A DNA stretch of 64,000 nucleotides, taken from Stappia albiluteola. GTDB lineage: Bacteria > Pseudomonadota > Alphaproteobacteria > Rhizobiales > Stappiaceae. The notes beneath the pieces were generated by a model. The model did not search any database. It saw only the letters and a program-made list of their open reading frames with translations, and was not told the origin of the DNA. The position numbers and the translations under genes were made by a program. Positions 48,205 to 56,933 of this stretch are shown in pieces. How positions within the stretch are numbered: position 1 is the stretch's first letter; every line of letters begins with the position of its first letter. Location: positions 211,001 through 275,000 of the forward strand of contig NZ_JACFXV010000063.1 of the NCBI RefSeq assembly GCF_014050225.1, read 5' to 3'.

Positions 48205-48429
48205 ATGGCAAATTCAAGCGTAAGCATGGCTCGCGAGGCGGAAGCCGGCGACTACCTGCCGCAGCGCTTTGCCCGTTGCCGGAAGGGTGCGACGGCAATC
48301 GAATACGGCCTGATCGCAGGCCTGATCGCTCTGGCGATCATTGCGTCGCTCATCACGATCGGCAATACGCTGCAGGACAATTTTTACGGATCGATTGCGG
48401 CGGCAATGGCAGCCGCTGCCGGCGGCTGA
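48205..48429 (+). CDS. Flp-type IVb pilin, orphan
   Basis: This 74-residue prepilin has the class IVb signature CRKGATAIEYGLIAGLIALAII. The prepilin peptidase would cut after the Gly preceding ATAIEYG, leaving a mature pilin of about 46 residues with one hydrophobic helix and a short Ala/Gly-rich end. Unusually, no tad/cpa assembly genes lie near. A single pilin gene in this setting could be a satellite of a tad cluster elsewhere or a relic. The leader (28 residues) is longer than usual. Confidence 0.85.
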   Translation: MANSSVSMAREAEAGDYLPQRFARCRKGATAIEYGLIAGLIALAIIASLITIGNTLQDNFYGSIAAAMAAAAGG

Positions 48430-48448
48430 CGCCAACCGCGCAGGAAAC

Positions 48449-49336
48449 TCAGTCCTTCGGCTTCTCCGTCGCAGCCAGCGCATCCGCAAGCCGCATCCTG
48501 GCCGAGCCCGGCTTGAGCGGCTTCTGCTGGCTTTCATGCGGCGCCCATCCCGCCAGCGAAATAATCTGGAATGTCGCGCGGATGCGTCCGTCTGCATCGG
48601 CATGGTCCTGCGCGTAGATCTCCGCCGCACGGCGGAAAAATTCGCGTCCCACGGGCCTCCGGCTGCGCTGCGTCAGCACATTCGCCGCGCCCATCCGCCG
48701 CAGATCAGCGATCAGGTCGAAGAGCGTGTCGTAGCGCACCGTCAGCGTATCCTGGTCGGCGACGGGAAGCGCGAAGCCGGCCCGCTGCAGCAGGGCGCCG
48801 AGGTCGCGGGTGCCGGCGAAGGGAGCAACGCGCGGCGAGGCCCCTCCCGTCAGCTCCAGCTCTGCCTTGAGCATTACGTCACGCAGCTCGATCAGCGTGT
48901 CGCCGCCAAGCAGGGCGGCCAGAAACAGGCCGTCCGGGCGCAGCGCCCTGCGGATCTGCACCAGCGTGCCGGGCAGATCGTTCACGAACTGGAGCGACAG
49001 GGCGGAAACGACAAGGTCGAGGCTTTCGTTGCGAAAGGGAATCACCGCGTCGTCGGCGACAAGATGCGGAGGCGGCAGGTCGGGGTCGGCGGCAAAAAGA
49101 TCGGCGCGGATCACGCGGCCCACCTTGCCGGACCCTTCCAGCATCTTCGTCACGAGCCCGGCATGGCCGCCAAGATCGACGCCGATGTCGAAACGGCGCA
49201 TCACCGGCATCAGCCGGAAGGCCAGGTCCTCGCAGACCGAGGCAAGCAGGAAATCCGCCCCGGCGCGGTCTCCCCGAAGCGCTTTCCTGCGGCGCGCTGC
49301 AAGCAGCGCGCGGTCGAACGGCGCGTTCTGGCTCAT
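48449..49336 (-). CDS. SAM-dependent methyltransferase-fold protein, NDUFAF5-like
   Basis: This 295-residue class I methyltransferase-fold protein begins MSQNAPFDRALLAARRRKAL, the alphaproteobacterial form of the mitochondrial NDUFAF5 family. NDUFAF5 hydroxylates an arginine in a complex I subunit during assembly. The SAM region is RFDIGVDLGGHAGLVTK, the post-I acidic strand VIRADLFAADP, and the motif IV area LDLVVSALSLQFVNDLPG. ATG 49336 was chosen over an opening 24 codons upstream because of family similarity. It diverges from comF. Complex I assembly is inferred from the mitochondrial relative. Confidence 0.82.
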   Translation of the reverse strand: MSQNAPFDRALLAARRRKALRGDRAGADFLLASVCEDLAFRLMPVMRRFDIGVDLGGHAGLVTKMLEGSGKVGRVIRADLFAADPDLPPPHLVADDAVIPFRNESLDLVVSALSLQFVNDLPGTLVQIRRALRPDGLFLAALLGGDTLIELRDVMLKAELELTGGASPRVAPFAGTRDLGALLQRAGFALPVADQDTLTVRYDTLFDLIADLRRMGAANVLTQRSRRPVGREFFRRAAEIYAQDHADADGRIRATFQIISLAGWAPHESQQKPLKPGSARMRLADALAATEKPKD

Positions 49337-49455
49337 CGATAGGTCCCGTCTGTCGAAGGTTTGATCGGCAGGGTTATGGACCTGCACCGCCGCAAGGTCA
49401 AAAATCATTTGCTGAAATTACCGCCAACCGGCGTTCCCGCCGGCCGGAGGTCGAT

Positions 49456-50250
49456 GTGGAGCCACACGATGCAGAAGCCCGGCAGGCAAATGGCCTCGCG
49501 GGTCTGTTAGCCGGGTTTGCGGCCGGCGCCCGCCGCACGGCCCGCCTCGTCCTGCCGCCCACCTGCCTTTCCTGTAACGTACCGCTTGCCGAAGACCACG
49601 CCCTGTGCGGTTCCTGCTGGGCAAGGACGCCGTTTCTGTCGCCGCCCTGGTGCATGCGGCTCGGCAGGCCCTTCTCCTTCGACCTTGGCGAAGGGGCTCT
49701 GTCTCCGCAGGCGATCGCCTCGCCGCCGGTCTTTGACCGTGCCCGCGCCGCCTGCGCGTTTTCCGGGCCTGCGCGCGATCTGGTGCACGGCCTCAAATAC
49801 GCCGATCGCGCAGCCCTTGCCCGTGCCATGGGGAGGTGGATGGCACGAGCCGGCGCCGAGCTTCTAAAGGACAAGCCCCTCGTCATGCCCGTACCGCTGC
49901 ATCGCACGCGGTTATGGCAGCGGCGCTTCAACCAGGCTGCCCTCCTTGCCCGCGAGGTTGCGCGGATGTCCGACGTTCCGCTTCGCCTCGACGCGCTCGA
50001 GCGGGTGCGCGCCACATCGCGACAGGTCGGCCTGAGCGCCCGGGCACGGGCGCAGAACGTGCGCCGCGCCTTTCGCGTCTCGCCCGATGCGGCGGGCCTT
50101 GTCGCCGGCCGGCCGGTCGTGATCGTCGACGACGTCTTCACCACCGGCGCCACCGTTTCCGCCTGCGCCCGCGTGCTGAAGCGGTCCGGCGCCACCCGCG
50201 TCGACGTGCTCACCTTCGCGCTCGCGGATGCGGACATTCCCGCCGGATAG
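49456..50250 (+). CDS. comF: ComF-family phosphoribosyltransferase-like protein
   Basis: This 264-residue protein has an N-terminal zinc ribbon (CLSCNVPLAEDHALCGSCW) and a type I phosphoribosyltransferase domain with the PRPP loop PVVIVDDVFTTGATV. ComF acts in DNA uptake in naturally competent bacteria, but homologues are kept in many species with no known competence and their enzymatic role is unclear. GTG 49456 lies just after CCGGAGG. It faces grxC and the Nit-type gene downstream. Confidence 0.9.
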   Translation: MEPHDAEARQANGLAGLLAGFAAGARRTARLVLPPTCLSCNVPLAEDHALCGSCWARTPFLSPPWCMRLGRPFSFDLGEGALSPQAIASPPVFDRARAACAFSGPARDLVHGLKYADRAALARAMGRWMARAGAELLKDKPLVMPVPLHRTRLWQRRFNQAALLAREVARMSDVPLRLDALERVRATSRQVGLSARARAQNVRRAFRVSPDAAGLVAGRPVVIVDDVFTTGATVSACARVLKRSGATRVDVLTFALADADIPAG

Positions 50251-50373
50251 CGCACATTTTGTTGAACTTGCGCGTAGCCTTGTACGAAATCTTCCAAACC
50301 CAATATATGTTCGCCGAAAGTGAAATTGCCGGCGCCGGTGATCGTTTGCGGCGCTGCCAGCCAGGGTGACTTG

Positions 50374-50631
50374 ATGAAGAAGGTGGTGATCTACACCCGC
50401 GACTTCTGCGGGTACTGTGCAAAGGCCAAGCGCCTTCTGGCGCAAAAGGGCGTCGACTTCCATGAGATCGACGCGACCGGCAGCGCGACGAAGCGCACGG
50501 AAATGATCCAGAAGGCGAAGGGCCGCTCCACGTTCCCGCAGATCTTCATCGGCGATTTCCATGTCGGCGGCTGCGACGAATTGCATGCGCTGGACCGGGC
50601 TGGCAAACTCGATCCGCTGCTGGCCGCCTGA
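50374..50631 (+). CDS. grxC: Glutaredoxin 3
   Basis: This 85-residue dithiol glutaredoxin has the active site CGYC near the N-terminus, the cis-proline motif RSTFPQIFIGD and GGCDEL for glutathione binding. It reduces protein disulfides and glutathione adducts. ATG 50374 is at the family start. A Nit-type hydrolase follows after 27 bases, so the two thiol-related genes are likely one unit. Confidence 0.95.
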   Translation: MKKVVIYTRDFCGYCAKAKRLLAQKGVDFHEIDATGSATKRTEMIQKAKGRSTFPQIFIGDFHVGGCDELHALDRAGKLDPLLAA

Positions 50632-50658
50632 TCGGGCGGCCGGAAGGAGAGGCAAGCC

Positions 50659-51513
50659 ATGAGCAGCTTTGTGGCCGCCGCCGTGCAGATGCGGTCGGGG
50701 CGCAATGTCGCTGACAATATCGACGCGGCCGCAACGCTGATCCGGGCGGCGGCGCGCGAGGGCGCGACCTACGTCCAGACGCCGGAGATGACCAACCTCC
50801 TGGAGTCGAACCGCGCTTCCCTCTTCCAGAAGATCGTTGCCGAGGAGGAGGATCCCGGCGTGCACGCCTTCCAGGCGCTGGCACGCGACCTGAAGATCTT
50901 CCTGCATATCGGTTCTCTTGCCATCCGCACGGGCGAGACGAAGGCCGCCAATCGCGGCTTCCTGTTTTCGCCCGACGGCGCTCTCGTCTCACGCTACGAC
51001 AAGATCCACATGTTCGACGTCGACCTGCCGAACGGCGAAAGCTGGCGGGAATCCAATACCTATGAGCGGGGCAGGGAAAGCATAGTCGCCGATCTTCCCT
51101 TCGCCAGGCTCGGCATCGCGATCTGCTATGACATCCGTTTCCCGGCAATCTTCCGCTCGCAGGCCCGCCTCGGCGCGCAGGTGCTGACAGCGCCGGCCGC
51201 CTTCACGCGACAGACCGGCAAGGCCCATTGGCATGTGTTGCAACGGGCGCGCGCCATCGAGAACGGCGCCTTCGTGATTTCCGCAGCGCAGGGCGGCCTC
51301 CACGAGGACGGCCGCGAGACTTTCGGCCACAGCCTCGTCGTCGCTCCCTGGGGCGAAATCGTCGCCGAGCGGGACAATGACGAACCCGGAATTATCCTGG
51401 CGGAAATCGACACGGCGAAGGTGGCGGAAGCGCGCCGCCGCATTCCCGCGATCGCCAACGAGCAGGCTTTCGATCCCGTGGAGGTCGATGGCCTTGCGGA
51501 GGCGGCGCCGTGA
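50659..51513 (+). CDS. Carbon-nitrogen hydrolase, Nit1-like deaminated-glutathione amidase candidate
   Basis: This 284-residue nitrilase-superfamily amidase has the Glu-Lys-Cys triad: Glu in VQTPEMTN, Lys in RYDKIHMFDVDL, and Cys156 in GIAICYDIRFP. The Nit1 subgroup hydrolyses deaminated glutathione, a damaged metabolite. Its position 27 bases after grxC fits this role but does not prove it. The stop codon overlaps the GTG of the next gene (GTGA). Confidence 0.9.
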   Translation: MSSFVAAAVQMRSGRNVADNIDAAATLIRAAAREGATYVQTPEMTNLLESNRASLFQKIVAEEEDPGVHAFQALARDLKIFLHIGSLAIRTGETKAANRGFLFSPDGALVSRYDKIHMFDVDLPNGESWRESNTYERGRESIVADLPFARLGIAICYDIRFPAIFRSQARLGAQVLTAPAAFTRQTGKAHWHVLQRARAIENGAFVISAAQGGLHEDGRETFGHSLVVAPWGEIVAERDNDEPGIILAEIDTAKVAEARRRIPAIANEQAFDPVEVDGLAEAAP

Positions 51514-51989
51514 TCCGTTTCTCCCTTGCCTGCGCACACGGCCATGCCTTCGACGGCTGGTTCCGCAGTTCCGACGATTTCGAAAGCCAGAAGGCGCGCC
51601 AGTTTCTTTCATGCCCGGCTTGCGGTTCCCATGAGGTCGGCAAGGCGCTGATGGCTCCGAACGTCTCGACGAGCCGCAAACGGTCGGTAGCCGTCGCGGA
51701 GGCGGTTGCCGCAAGCAGCACCGGCAAGCCGGCCGAAGCGGCGGAGACCATGGCCGCCGGCCCGTCGCAGGCGGAACTGATCGAGAAGCTGCGCGAGATC
51801 AAGCGCGAGCTGGTCGCGAAGTCCGATTATGTGGGCGAGGCCTTCGCCGAGGAAGCGCGCAAGATCCATTACGGCGAGGTCGAAAGCCGCGGCATATACG
51901 GCGAAGCGTCGCCCGATTCCGTGCGCGAACTGGTGGACGAAGGCATCGCGGTCGTCCCGCTCCCGGTTCTGCCCGAAGAGCGGAACTGA
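51510..51989 (+). CDS. DUF1178 protein
   Basis: This 159-residue protein belongs to a family of unknown function. The N-terminus MIRFSLACAHGHAFDGWFRSSDDFESQ and CPACGS form a small zinc-ribbon-like head. A helical C-terminus (YVGEAFAEEARKIHYGEVESRGIYGEAS) is conserved in the family. It starts at GTG 51510, overlapping the stop of the Nit-type gene by 4 bases, so translation is coupled. Confidence 0.9.
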   Translation: MIRFSLACAHGHAFDGWFRSSDDFESQKARQFLSCPACGSHEVGKALMAPNVSTSRKRSVAVAEAVAASSTGKPAEAAETMAAGPSQAELIEKLREIKRELVAKSDYVGEAFAEEARKIHYGEVESRGIYGEASPDSVRELVDEGIAVVPLPVLPEERN

Positions 51990-52015
51990 CTGCTCCCATC
52001 TCCGCTGAATACGGT

Positions 52016-52525
52016 TCAGGCCGCCTTATCGCGGGCCGGCGCGCTCACCGCCCGGTCGAGCGGGATTACCGTGCCGTCCGGCGTCTTCCGCCGCGCGGTG
52101 CGCCGGCGCCTTTGCCCGGTATCCCCGGCAGCCTCGGTGACACAGGTACGGTCGGCACCGTCCGCGATTGCCGCCAGCACGTCTTTCGATTGCTTCTCGC
52201 AATCACCGACGAATTGCCGCCAGTAGTCGGTGGCCACGTTCACCGCCTCCTCCGGATCCTCGCAGGCGAGCATGGAGTTCACGCAGTCGCAATTCGCATG
52301 AAATCGCCGGCGCAGGAACTCGAGCTGCAGGTCGACCATCGCCTCCATCCCGGTCAGCATCGCCCGGTTGGCGAGCACCGGCACGTTGGCAAGCGTGTAT
52401 TCGAAGCGGTCGTATGCCTGGGCCCAGTCCCAGCTGGGCATCGCCCAGTTCTGCAAGGCCTGCGTCCAGCATGGCTCGCTCGTCGCTGTCTCGTTTCGGT
52501 ATGCGTCGAAGAACAAGCCTAGCAT
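52016..52525 (-). CDS. Phasin-like protein
   Basis: This 169-residue protein is mostly helical, with a central amphipathic segment (FEYTLANVPVLANRAML, LEFLRRRFHANCDCVNSMLACED) and a basic Arg/Lys tail. Its divergent position next to phaC and its size support a phasin-like granule-coating role, but I do not see a definitive phasin signature. ATG 52525 has AGGAGGGG 5 bases upstream. It ends 26 bases from the DUF1178 stop. The function is inferred mainly from context. Confidence 0.6.
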   Translation of the reverse strand: MLGLFFDAYRNETATSEPCWTQALQNWAMPSWDWAQAYDRFEYTLANVPVLANRAMLTGMEAMVDLQLEFLRRRFHANCDCVNSMLACEDPEEAVNVATDYWRQFVGDCEKQSKDVLAAIADGADRTCVTEAAGDTGQRRRRTARRKTPDGTVIPLDRAVSAPARDKAA

Positions 52526-52864
52526 GTGACCCCTCCTGCTACTCAAAACCCGGCACTTCCCACCCTTCGACAGGCGGGATCTCATGTCCCCGGCGCCTCT
52601 ATTCGGTCCGCATCGCCTTTGCCGGCGGCCGGAGATCATGCAGCTTCAAAGATAGGACTTCCAGATGCCGTCGCTCACGTTGATCCTTGTCAATGCGCTC
52701 GCGGAAATGACTGTCATCTCCTGCGATAGACTGTCGCATCCTTCGTGTAGAACTCGATCCCGTCCCCCGATTGCGGGCATCGGCTTTGGTTTCCGTAAGG
52801 GAATGCTACAAAGGAAGAATGCCCCTACGCAAGTCTCGAAGTGGCTCTTTCGCGGAGTTTTTAA
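52526..52864. other. Divergent control region between the phasin-like gene and phaC
   Basis: 339 bases with no gene; both genes are likely controlled from here. I see no certain PhaR operator (TGC-rich palindrome) and no clear sigma-70 boxes. Confidence 0.5.
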
Positions 52865-54697
52865 ATGGCCGAAAATGCCGTCACCCTTCCCGTTCCGGCC
52901 TTTTTCAAGATGGCTCAGGACCTTAGCCGCGCGATGGTGCCGCCCGCCGTCAACGAGGACGACAGCTATTCCGCCGAGGTCTTCGCCGAAGTGATGGACC
53001 GCACGGCGCGCGCCACCCTCGCCCGCGCTACCGCAGGCATCTCGCCGGCCGCTCTCGGCCTTGCCTATTTCGACTGGATGACCCATCTCGCGGGCTCGCC
53101 CGGCAAGCAGATGAAGCTCGGCGAGAAGGCGTTGCGCAAGTGGATGCGCCTTGGCCGCTATCTGTGCACCTGCGCCCAGGCACCAAACAGCGGCCACCGC
53201 TGCATCGAACCGTTGGCCCAGGACAGCCGCTTCGACCACGAGGGCTGGGACCGCTTCCCCTTCAACGTGATCTCGCAAAGCTTTCTGCTGCAGCAGCAGT
53301 GGTGGCACAACGCCACGACGGGCGTGCGCGGCGTCTCGCCCCATCACGAGCGCGTGGTGGAATTCGCCACGCGCCAGATCCTCGACGTCTTCTCGCCGGC
53401 CAATTTCCCCTGGACCAACCCGGAGGTGATCGAAAAGGCGCAGCAGACCGGCGGCAACAACTTCCTGCAGGGGACATACAATCTCCTGGAGGACCTCGAG
53501 AGGCTGATCGGCCAGAAGCCGCCGGCCGGCGCGGAAAACTATCCCGTCGGCGAGCGGCTCGCCGTCACGCCGGGCAAGGTCGTCTACCGCAACCATCTGA
53601 TCGAGCTCATCCAGTACGAGCCGGCCACCGACGAGGTGCGGCCCGAACCGGTTCTCATCGTGCCGGCCTGGATCATGAAGTACTATATCCTCGATCTGTC
53701 GCCGGATAACTCGCTGGTGCGCTACCTCACCGGCCAGGGCTACACCGTTTTCATGGTTTCCTGGCGCAATCCCGGCAAGGAAGACCGCGATCTCGGCATG
53801 ACCGATTATCTGCAGCTCGGTGTCTCCGCCGCGCTGGAGGCAAGCCTCGCGATCACCGGCGCCAGCCGCATCCACATGACGGGCTATTGCCTGGGTGGCA
53901 CGCTGTTGGCCATCTTCGCGGCGGCCCTCGCCCATACTGACGGCGAACAGCTGGCGAGCCTCTCGCTCTTCGCCGCGCAGGTCGACTTCACCGAGGCGGG
54001 AGAACTCACCCTCTTCATCGACAAGAGCGAGGTCACCTTCCTTGAAGACATGATGTGGGAGCAGGGCTTCCTCGACACCAGGCAGATGGCGGGCGCCTTC
54101 CAGCTTCTGCGCTCCAACGACCTCATCTGGTCGAAGGTGGTGCGCGACTACCTGCTCGGCGAGCGGACGCCGATGTTTGACCTTATGGCCTGGAACGCCG
54201 ACCAGACCCGCATGCCCTACCGCATGCATTCGGAATACCTGAACCAGCTCTTCCTGCAGAACGACTTCGCCGAAGGCCGCTACAGGGTCGGCGGCGTGCC
54301 GGTCGTCGCCGAGGATATCGACGTGCCGATTTTCGCCGTTGGCACGGAGCACGACCACGTCGCGCCCTGGCGGTCGGTCTACAAGATCAACTATCTCGCC
54401 GACAGCGAAGTGACCTTCATCCTCACTGCCGGCGGCCACAATGCCGGCATCGTCTCCGAGCCCGGCCACAAGGGGCGCCATTACCGCATCGCCACCCGAG
54501 ACCGGCACGACGGCTATCTCGATCCCGACAGCTTCCTTGCCCATGCAAAAGAGCGGGAAGGGTCCTGGTGGCCGGCCTGGGTAGCCTGGCTCGACGCCCG
54601 CTCGGGCGCGCCGGTCGCCCCGCCGTCCGTCGGAGCGCCGGAAAAGGGCTTTCCCGTGCTGCAGGACGCGCCGGGCAGCTACGTCCTGATGAAATAG
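52865..54697 (+). CDS. phaC: Class I polyhydroxyalkanoate synthase
   Basis: PhaC polymerises 3-hydroxyacyl-CoA into storage polyester granules. The 610-residue length matches class I enzymes. The lipase-like box GYCLGGT places the catalytic cysteine at residue 342. The Asp and His of the triad lie in VGTEHDHVAPW and TAGGHNAG. FPWTNPEVIEKAQQTGGNN and WNADQTRMP are also class I signatures. No phaA, phaB or phaR gene is in the window. A modest hairpin, CGGAC/GTCCG, follows about 6 bases after the stop codon. Confidence 0.96.
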   Translation: MAENAVTLPVPAFFKMAQDLSRAMVPPAVNEDDSYSAEVFAEVMDRTARATLARATAGISPAALGLAYFDWMTHLAGSPGKQMKLGEKALRKWMRLGRYLCTCAQAPNSGHRCIEPLAQDSRFDHEGWDRFPFNVISQSFLLQQQWWHNATTGVRGVSPHHERVVEFATRQILDVFSPANFPWTNPEVIEKAQQTGGNNFLQGTYNLLEDLERLIGQKPPAGAENYPVGERLAVTPGKVVYRNHLIELIQYEPATDEVRPEPVLIVPAWIMKYYILDLSPDNSLVRYLTGQGYTVFMVSWRNPGKEDRDLGMTDYLQLGVSAALEASLAITGASRIHMTGYCLGGTLLAIFAAALAHTDGEQLASLSLFAAQVDFTEAGELTLFIDKSEVTFLEDMMWEQGFLDTRQMAGAFQLLRSNDLIWSKVVRDYLLGERTPMFDLMAWNADQTRMPYRMHSEYLNQLFLQNDFAEGRYRVGGVPVVAEDIDVPIFAVGTEHDHVAPWRSVYKINYLADSEVTFILTAGGHNAGIVSEPGHKGRHYRIATRDRHDGYLDPDSFLAHAKEREGSWWPAWVAWLDARSGAPVAPPSVGAPEKGFPVLQDAPGSYVLMK

Positions 54698-54802
54698 GTT
54701 GCCGGACGGAAAGTCCGTTTCGTCTTGCAGGCCGTTCACGGCGGTTGGCGCGCTGCCGCCCGCCGTGATAAGGGCGGGTGAGATGGACGGATGAGGGATG
54801 TA

Positions 54803-55987
54803 ATGCAGGACAGGGTCGTCATTCTCGGAGCCGGACAGGCCGGTGCCCAGCTCGCGCAGTCGTTGCGCGCCTCCGGTCATGAAGGCGAGATCCTGCTCGT
54901 CGGCGACGAGCCCTGGCTGCCCTATCAGCGCCCGCCGCTGTCCAAGAAATTCCTCGCAGGCGAGATGGAGGCGGAAGGGCTGGAACTGCGCCCCGCCGCC
55001 TTCTACGAGACGCAGCGCATCGGGCTCCGGCTATCCACCCCGGTCGAGGCGGTCGATTGCAGGGAAAAGCGCGTCTACCCGAAGGCGGGCGAGCCGATCT
55101 CCTACGACCGACTGGTCTTCGCCACCGGCACGCGGCCGCGGTCGATCCCGCTGCCCGGCGCCGATCTTCCCGGTGTGGTGACCCTGCGCGGCATTGCCGA
55201 CGTCGATGCCATGCGCCCGCTCTTCAAGCAAAGCTCCCGCATCGCCGTCGTCGGCGGCGGCTATATCGGGCTTGAGGTTGCCGCCGTTGCCCGTTCCTTC
55301 GGCGTCGAGGTGACCGTGCTGGAAGCGCAGGACCGGGTGATGAAGCGCGTCGTGTCGCCCGCCGTCTCCGCCTATTTCGAAAACCTGCATGGCGAAAACG
55401 GCGTCGACCTGCGTCTTGGCGCTGGCGTCGCGGCCTTCGAGGGCGCGTCGCAGGTCGAGGGTGTACGCCTCGCCGACGGCACGGTGGTTCCTTGTGGCAT
55501 GGTGCTGGTCGCCGTGGGTGCTGCGCCCAATGACGAACTCGCCGCCAAGGCCGGCATCGAGGTTTCGGACGGCATCCTCGTCGATGGCGGCGGCCGCACC
55601 TCGGACGAGAACGTCCATGCCGCAGGCGACTGCACCCGCTTCCATTCGGCCCGCTACGGCCGTTCCATCCGCCTGGAAAGCGTGCAGAACGCGATCGACC
55701 AGGCCAAGGCGGTTGCCTCCGATATGGCCGGCAAGCCGGTTGACTACGACCCCGTGCCGTGGTTCTGGTCGGATCAATATGCCACGAAGCTGCAGATCGC
55801 CGGGCTCTCGCAAGATTACGACGAGGCCGTCACCGTCGGCGATCCGGCATCCGGCTCCTTCTATGTAGCCTATCTGGCGGCGGGCAGGCTGATCGCCGTC
55901 GACAGCATCAACCACCCCCGCTCGCACATGCTCGCGCGCCGGTCGATCGGGGAAGCGTGGCGGGCGGATCTGCTGCCGGCGGCGTGA
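54803..55987 (+). CDS. FAD-dependent ferredoxin/rubredoxin-type reductase
   Basis: This is a 394-residue reductase (398 from ATG 54791) of the rhodocoxin/putidaredoxin reductase family. FAD binding is shown by GAGQAGAQLA at the start and by HAAGDCTRF. NAD(P) binding is GGGYIGLEVAAVA. The C-terminal dimerisation-type domain (PVPWFWSDQYATKLQIAGL) is that of ferredoxin reductases. It would move electrons from NADH to a ferredoxin, but no partner P450 or oxygenase lies near. ATG 54803 has AGGG 7 bases before it. Confidence 0.9.
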   Translation: MQDRVVILGAGQAGAQLAQSLRASGHEGEILLVGDEPWLPYQRPPLSKKFLAGEMEAEGLELRPAAFYETQRIGLRLSTPVEAVDCREKRVYPKAGEPISYDRLVFATGTRPRSIPLPGADLPGVVTLRGIADVDAMRPLFKQSSRIAVVGGGYIGLEVAAVARSFGVEVTVLEAQDRVMKRVVSPAVSAYFENLHGENGVDLRLGAGVAAFEGASQVEGVRLADGTVVPCGMVLVAVGAAPNDELAAKAGIEVSDGILVDGGGRTSDENVHAAGDCTRFHSARYGRSIRLESVQNAIDQAKAVASDMAGKPVDYDPVPWFWSDQYATKLQIAGLSQDYDEAVTVGDPASGSFYVAYLAAGRLIAVDSINHPRSHMLARRSIGEAWRADLLPAA

Positions 55988-56009
55988 CCGGCGCGCCCGC
56001 CGCTTGAGC

Positions 56010-56792
56010 TTATTCGAACGCAGAGATTTCCCGGATGAGGCGGATGACCTCACGGGGGATTTCCAGATGTGGCATGTGGCCCACCCGCTCGAAGACGTGG
56101 GTGGCGATCACTCCGGGCAGCCGGTGCGACTGGCGGGTCGGCAGCACCCTATCCTGCGTGCCCCAGATCACCTTGATCGGCAGGCCGAGCGCGGCAAGGT
56201 CCTCTCGCGGCAGGACCTTCTGCACCTTGCCATCGATCAGGTCCTCGACGATTTCCTGCAGGGTTTCCGTCGCGCCCGGTCTTGCTCGCGTCTCCGCGAC
56301 ATGGCGGGCAAGCATGCGCGGCAGGTCGTATTCCCAGCCGAAGAACTGCTCGAGCACGACCTCGATTTCATGCAGTTCCTTGGCCGCCGCATAGCGGCGC
56401 AGCAGCTTGTGATTGATTTCCGGGCCGAAGCCTCCGGGTGCAAGCAGCGTCAGGCTCGCCACCGTTTCCGGTTGCTTCAGGGCGATCAGCGCCGCCACGG
56501 CGCCGCCCATCGAATGACCGACCAGATGCACGCGCTCCAGGCCGAGTGTCTTCATCGAAGCGCTTGCGGCACGTGCCGAAACCCCGGCATTGCCGATTAC
56601 CGGCCAGCCAAGCGCCCGGCCGTGGCCCGGCAGGTCGAAGGCGATCGTGCGCCGCCGTCCCTCAAGCCCGGCCTGGATATTGTTCCAGGTCAGCGCATCG
56701 CCGCCAAAGCCGTGCAGCAACACGATCGGTGCGCCTTCCCCCTTGCCGCGATCGACGTGGGGCAGTGTTTCGACAGGCGACGACGTGTCCAT
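56010..56792 (-). CDS. Alpha/beta-fold hydrolase
   Basis: This 260-residue alpha/beta hydrolase has the oxyanion HGFGGDALTW, nucleophile GHSMGGA with Ser94, and acid and histidine in WGTQDRVLP and VGHMPHLE. It resembles the hydrolase module of acetoin-cleaving AcoC proteins, but lacks a lipoyl domain. It meets the flavoprotein gene tail to tail (22 bases) and diverges from the sugar kinase gene. The substrate is unknown. ATG 56792 is the only reasonable start; the open frame beyond it crosses the next gene's promoter. Confidence 0.87.
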   Translation of the reverse strand: MDTSSPVETLPHVDRGKGEGAPIVLLHGFGGDALTWNNIQAGLEGRRRTIAFDLPGHGRALGWPVIGNAGVSARAASASMKTLGLERVHLVGHSMGGAVAALIALKQPETVASLTLLAPGGFGPEINHKLLRRYAAAKELHEIEVVLEQFFGWEYDLPRMLARHVAETRARPGATETLQEIVEDLIDGKVQKVLPREDLAALGLPIKVIWGTQDRVLPTRQSHRLPGVIATHVFERVGHMPHLEIPREVIRLIREISAFE

Positions 56793-56933
56793 CCAGGCTA
56801 CTCCAATTGTGATATCCGCCCCTTTTCGCATAGGCGAGGCAAAAGGGCGAGTGCACTGAAATGACCCCGCTTGCCTTGGCTGCGCTGCGTCACTACACCT
56901 TGGCCATCTACGCCAAATCCGATGGGAAGCGCC

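Noticed and set aside
52646..54880. 744-codon minus-strand frame
   Set aside because: Shadow of phaC, whose catalytic motifs are clear on the other strand.
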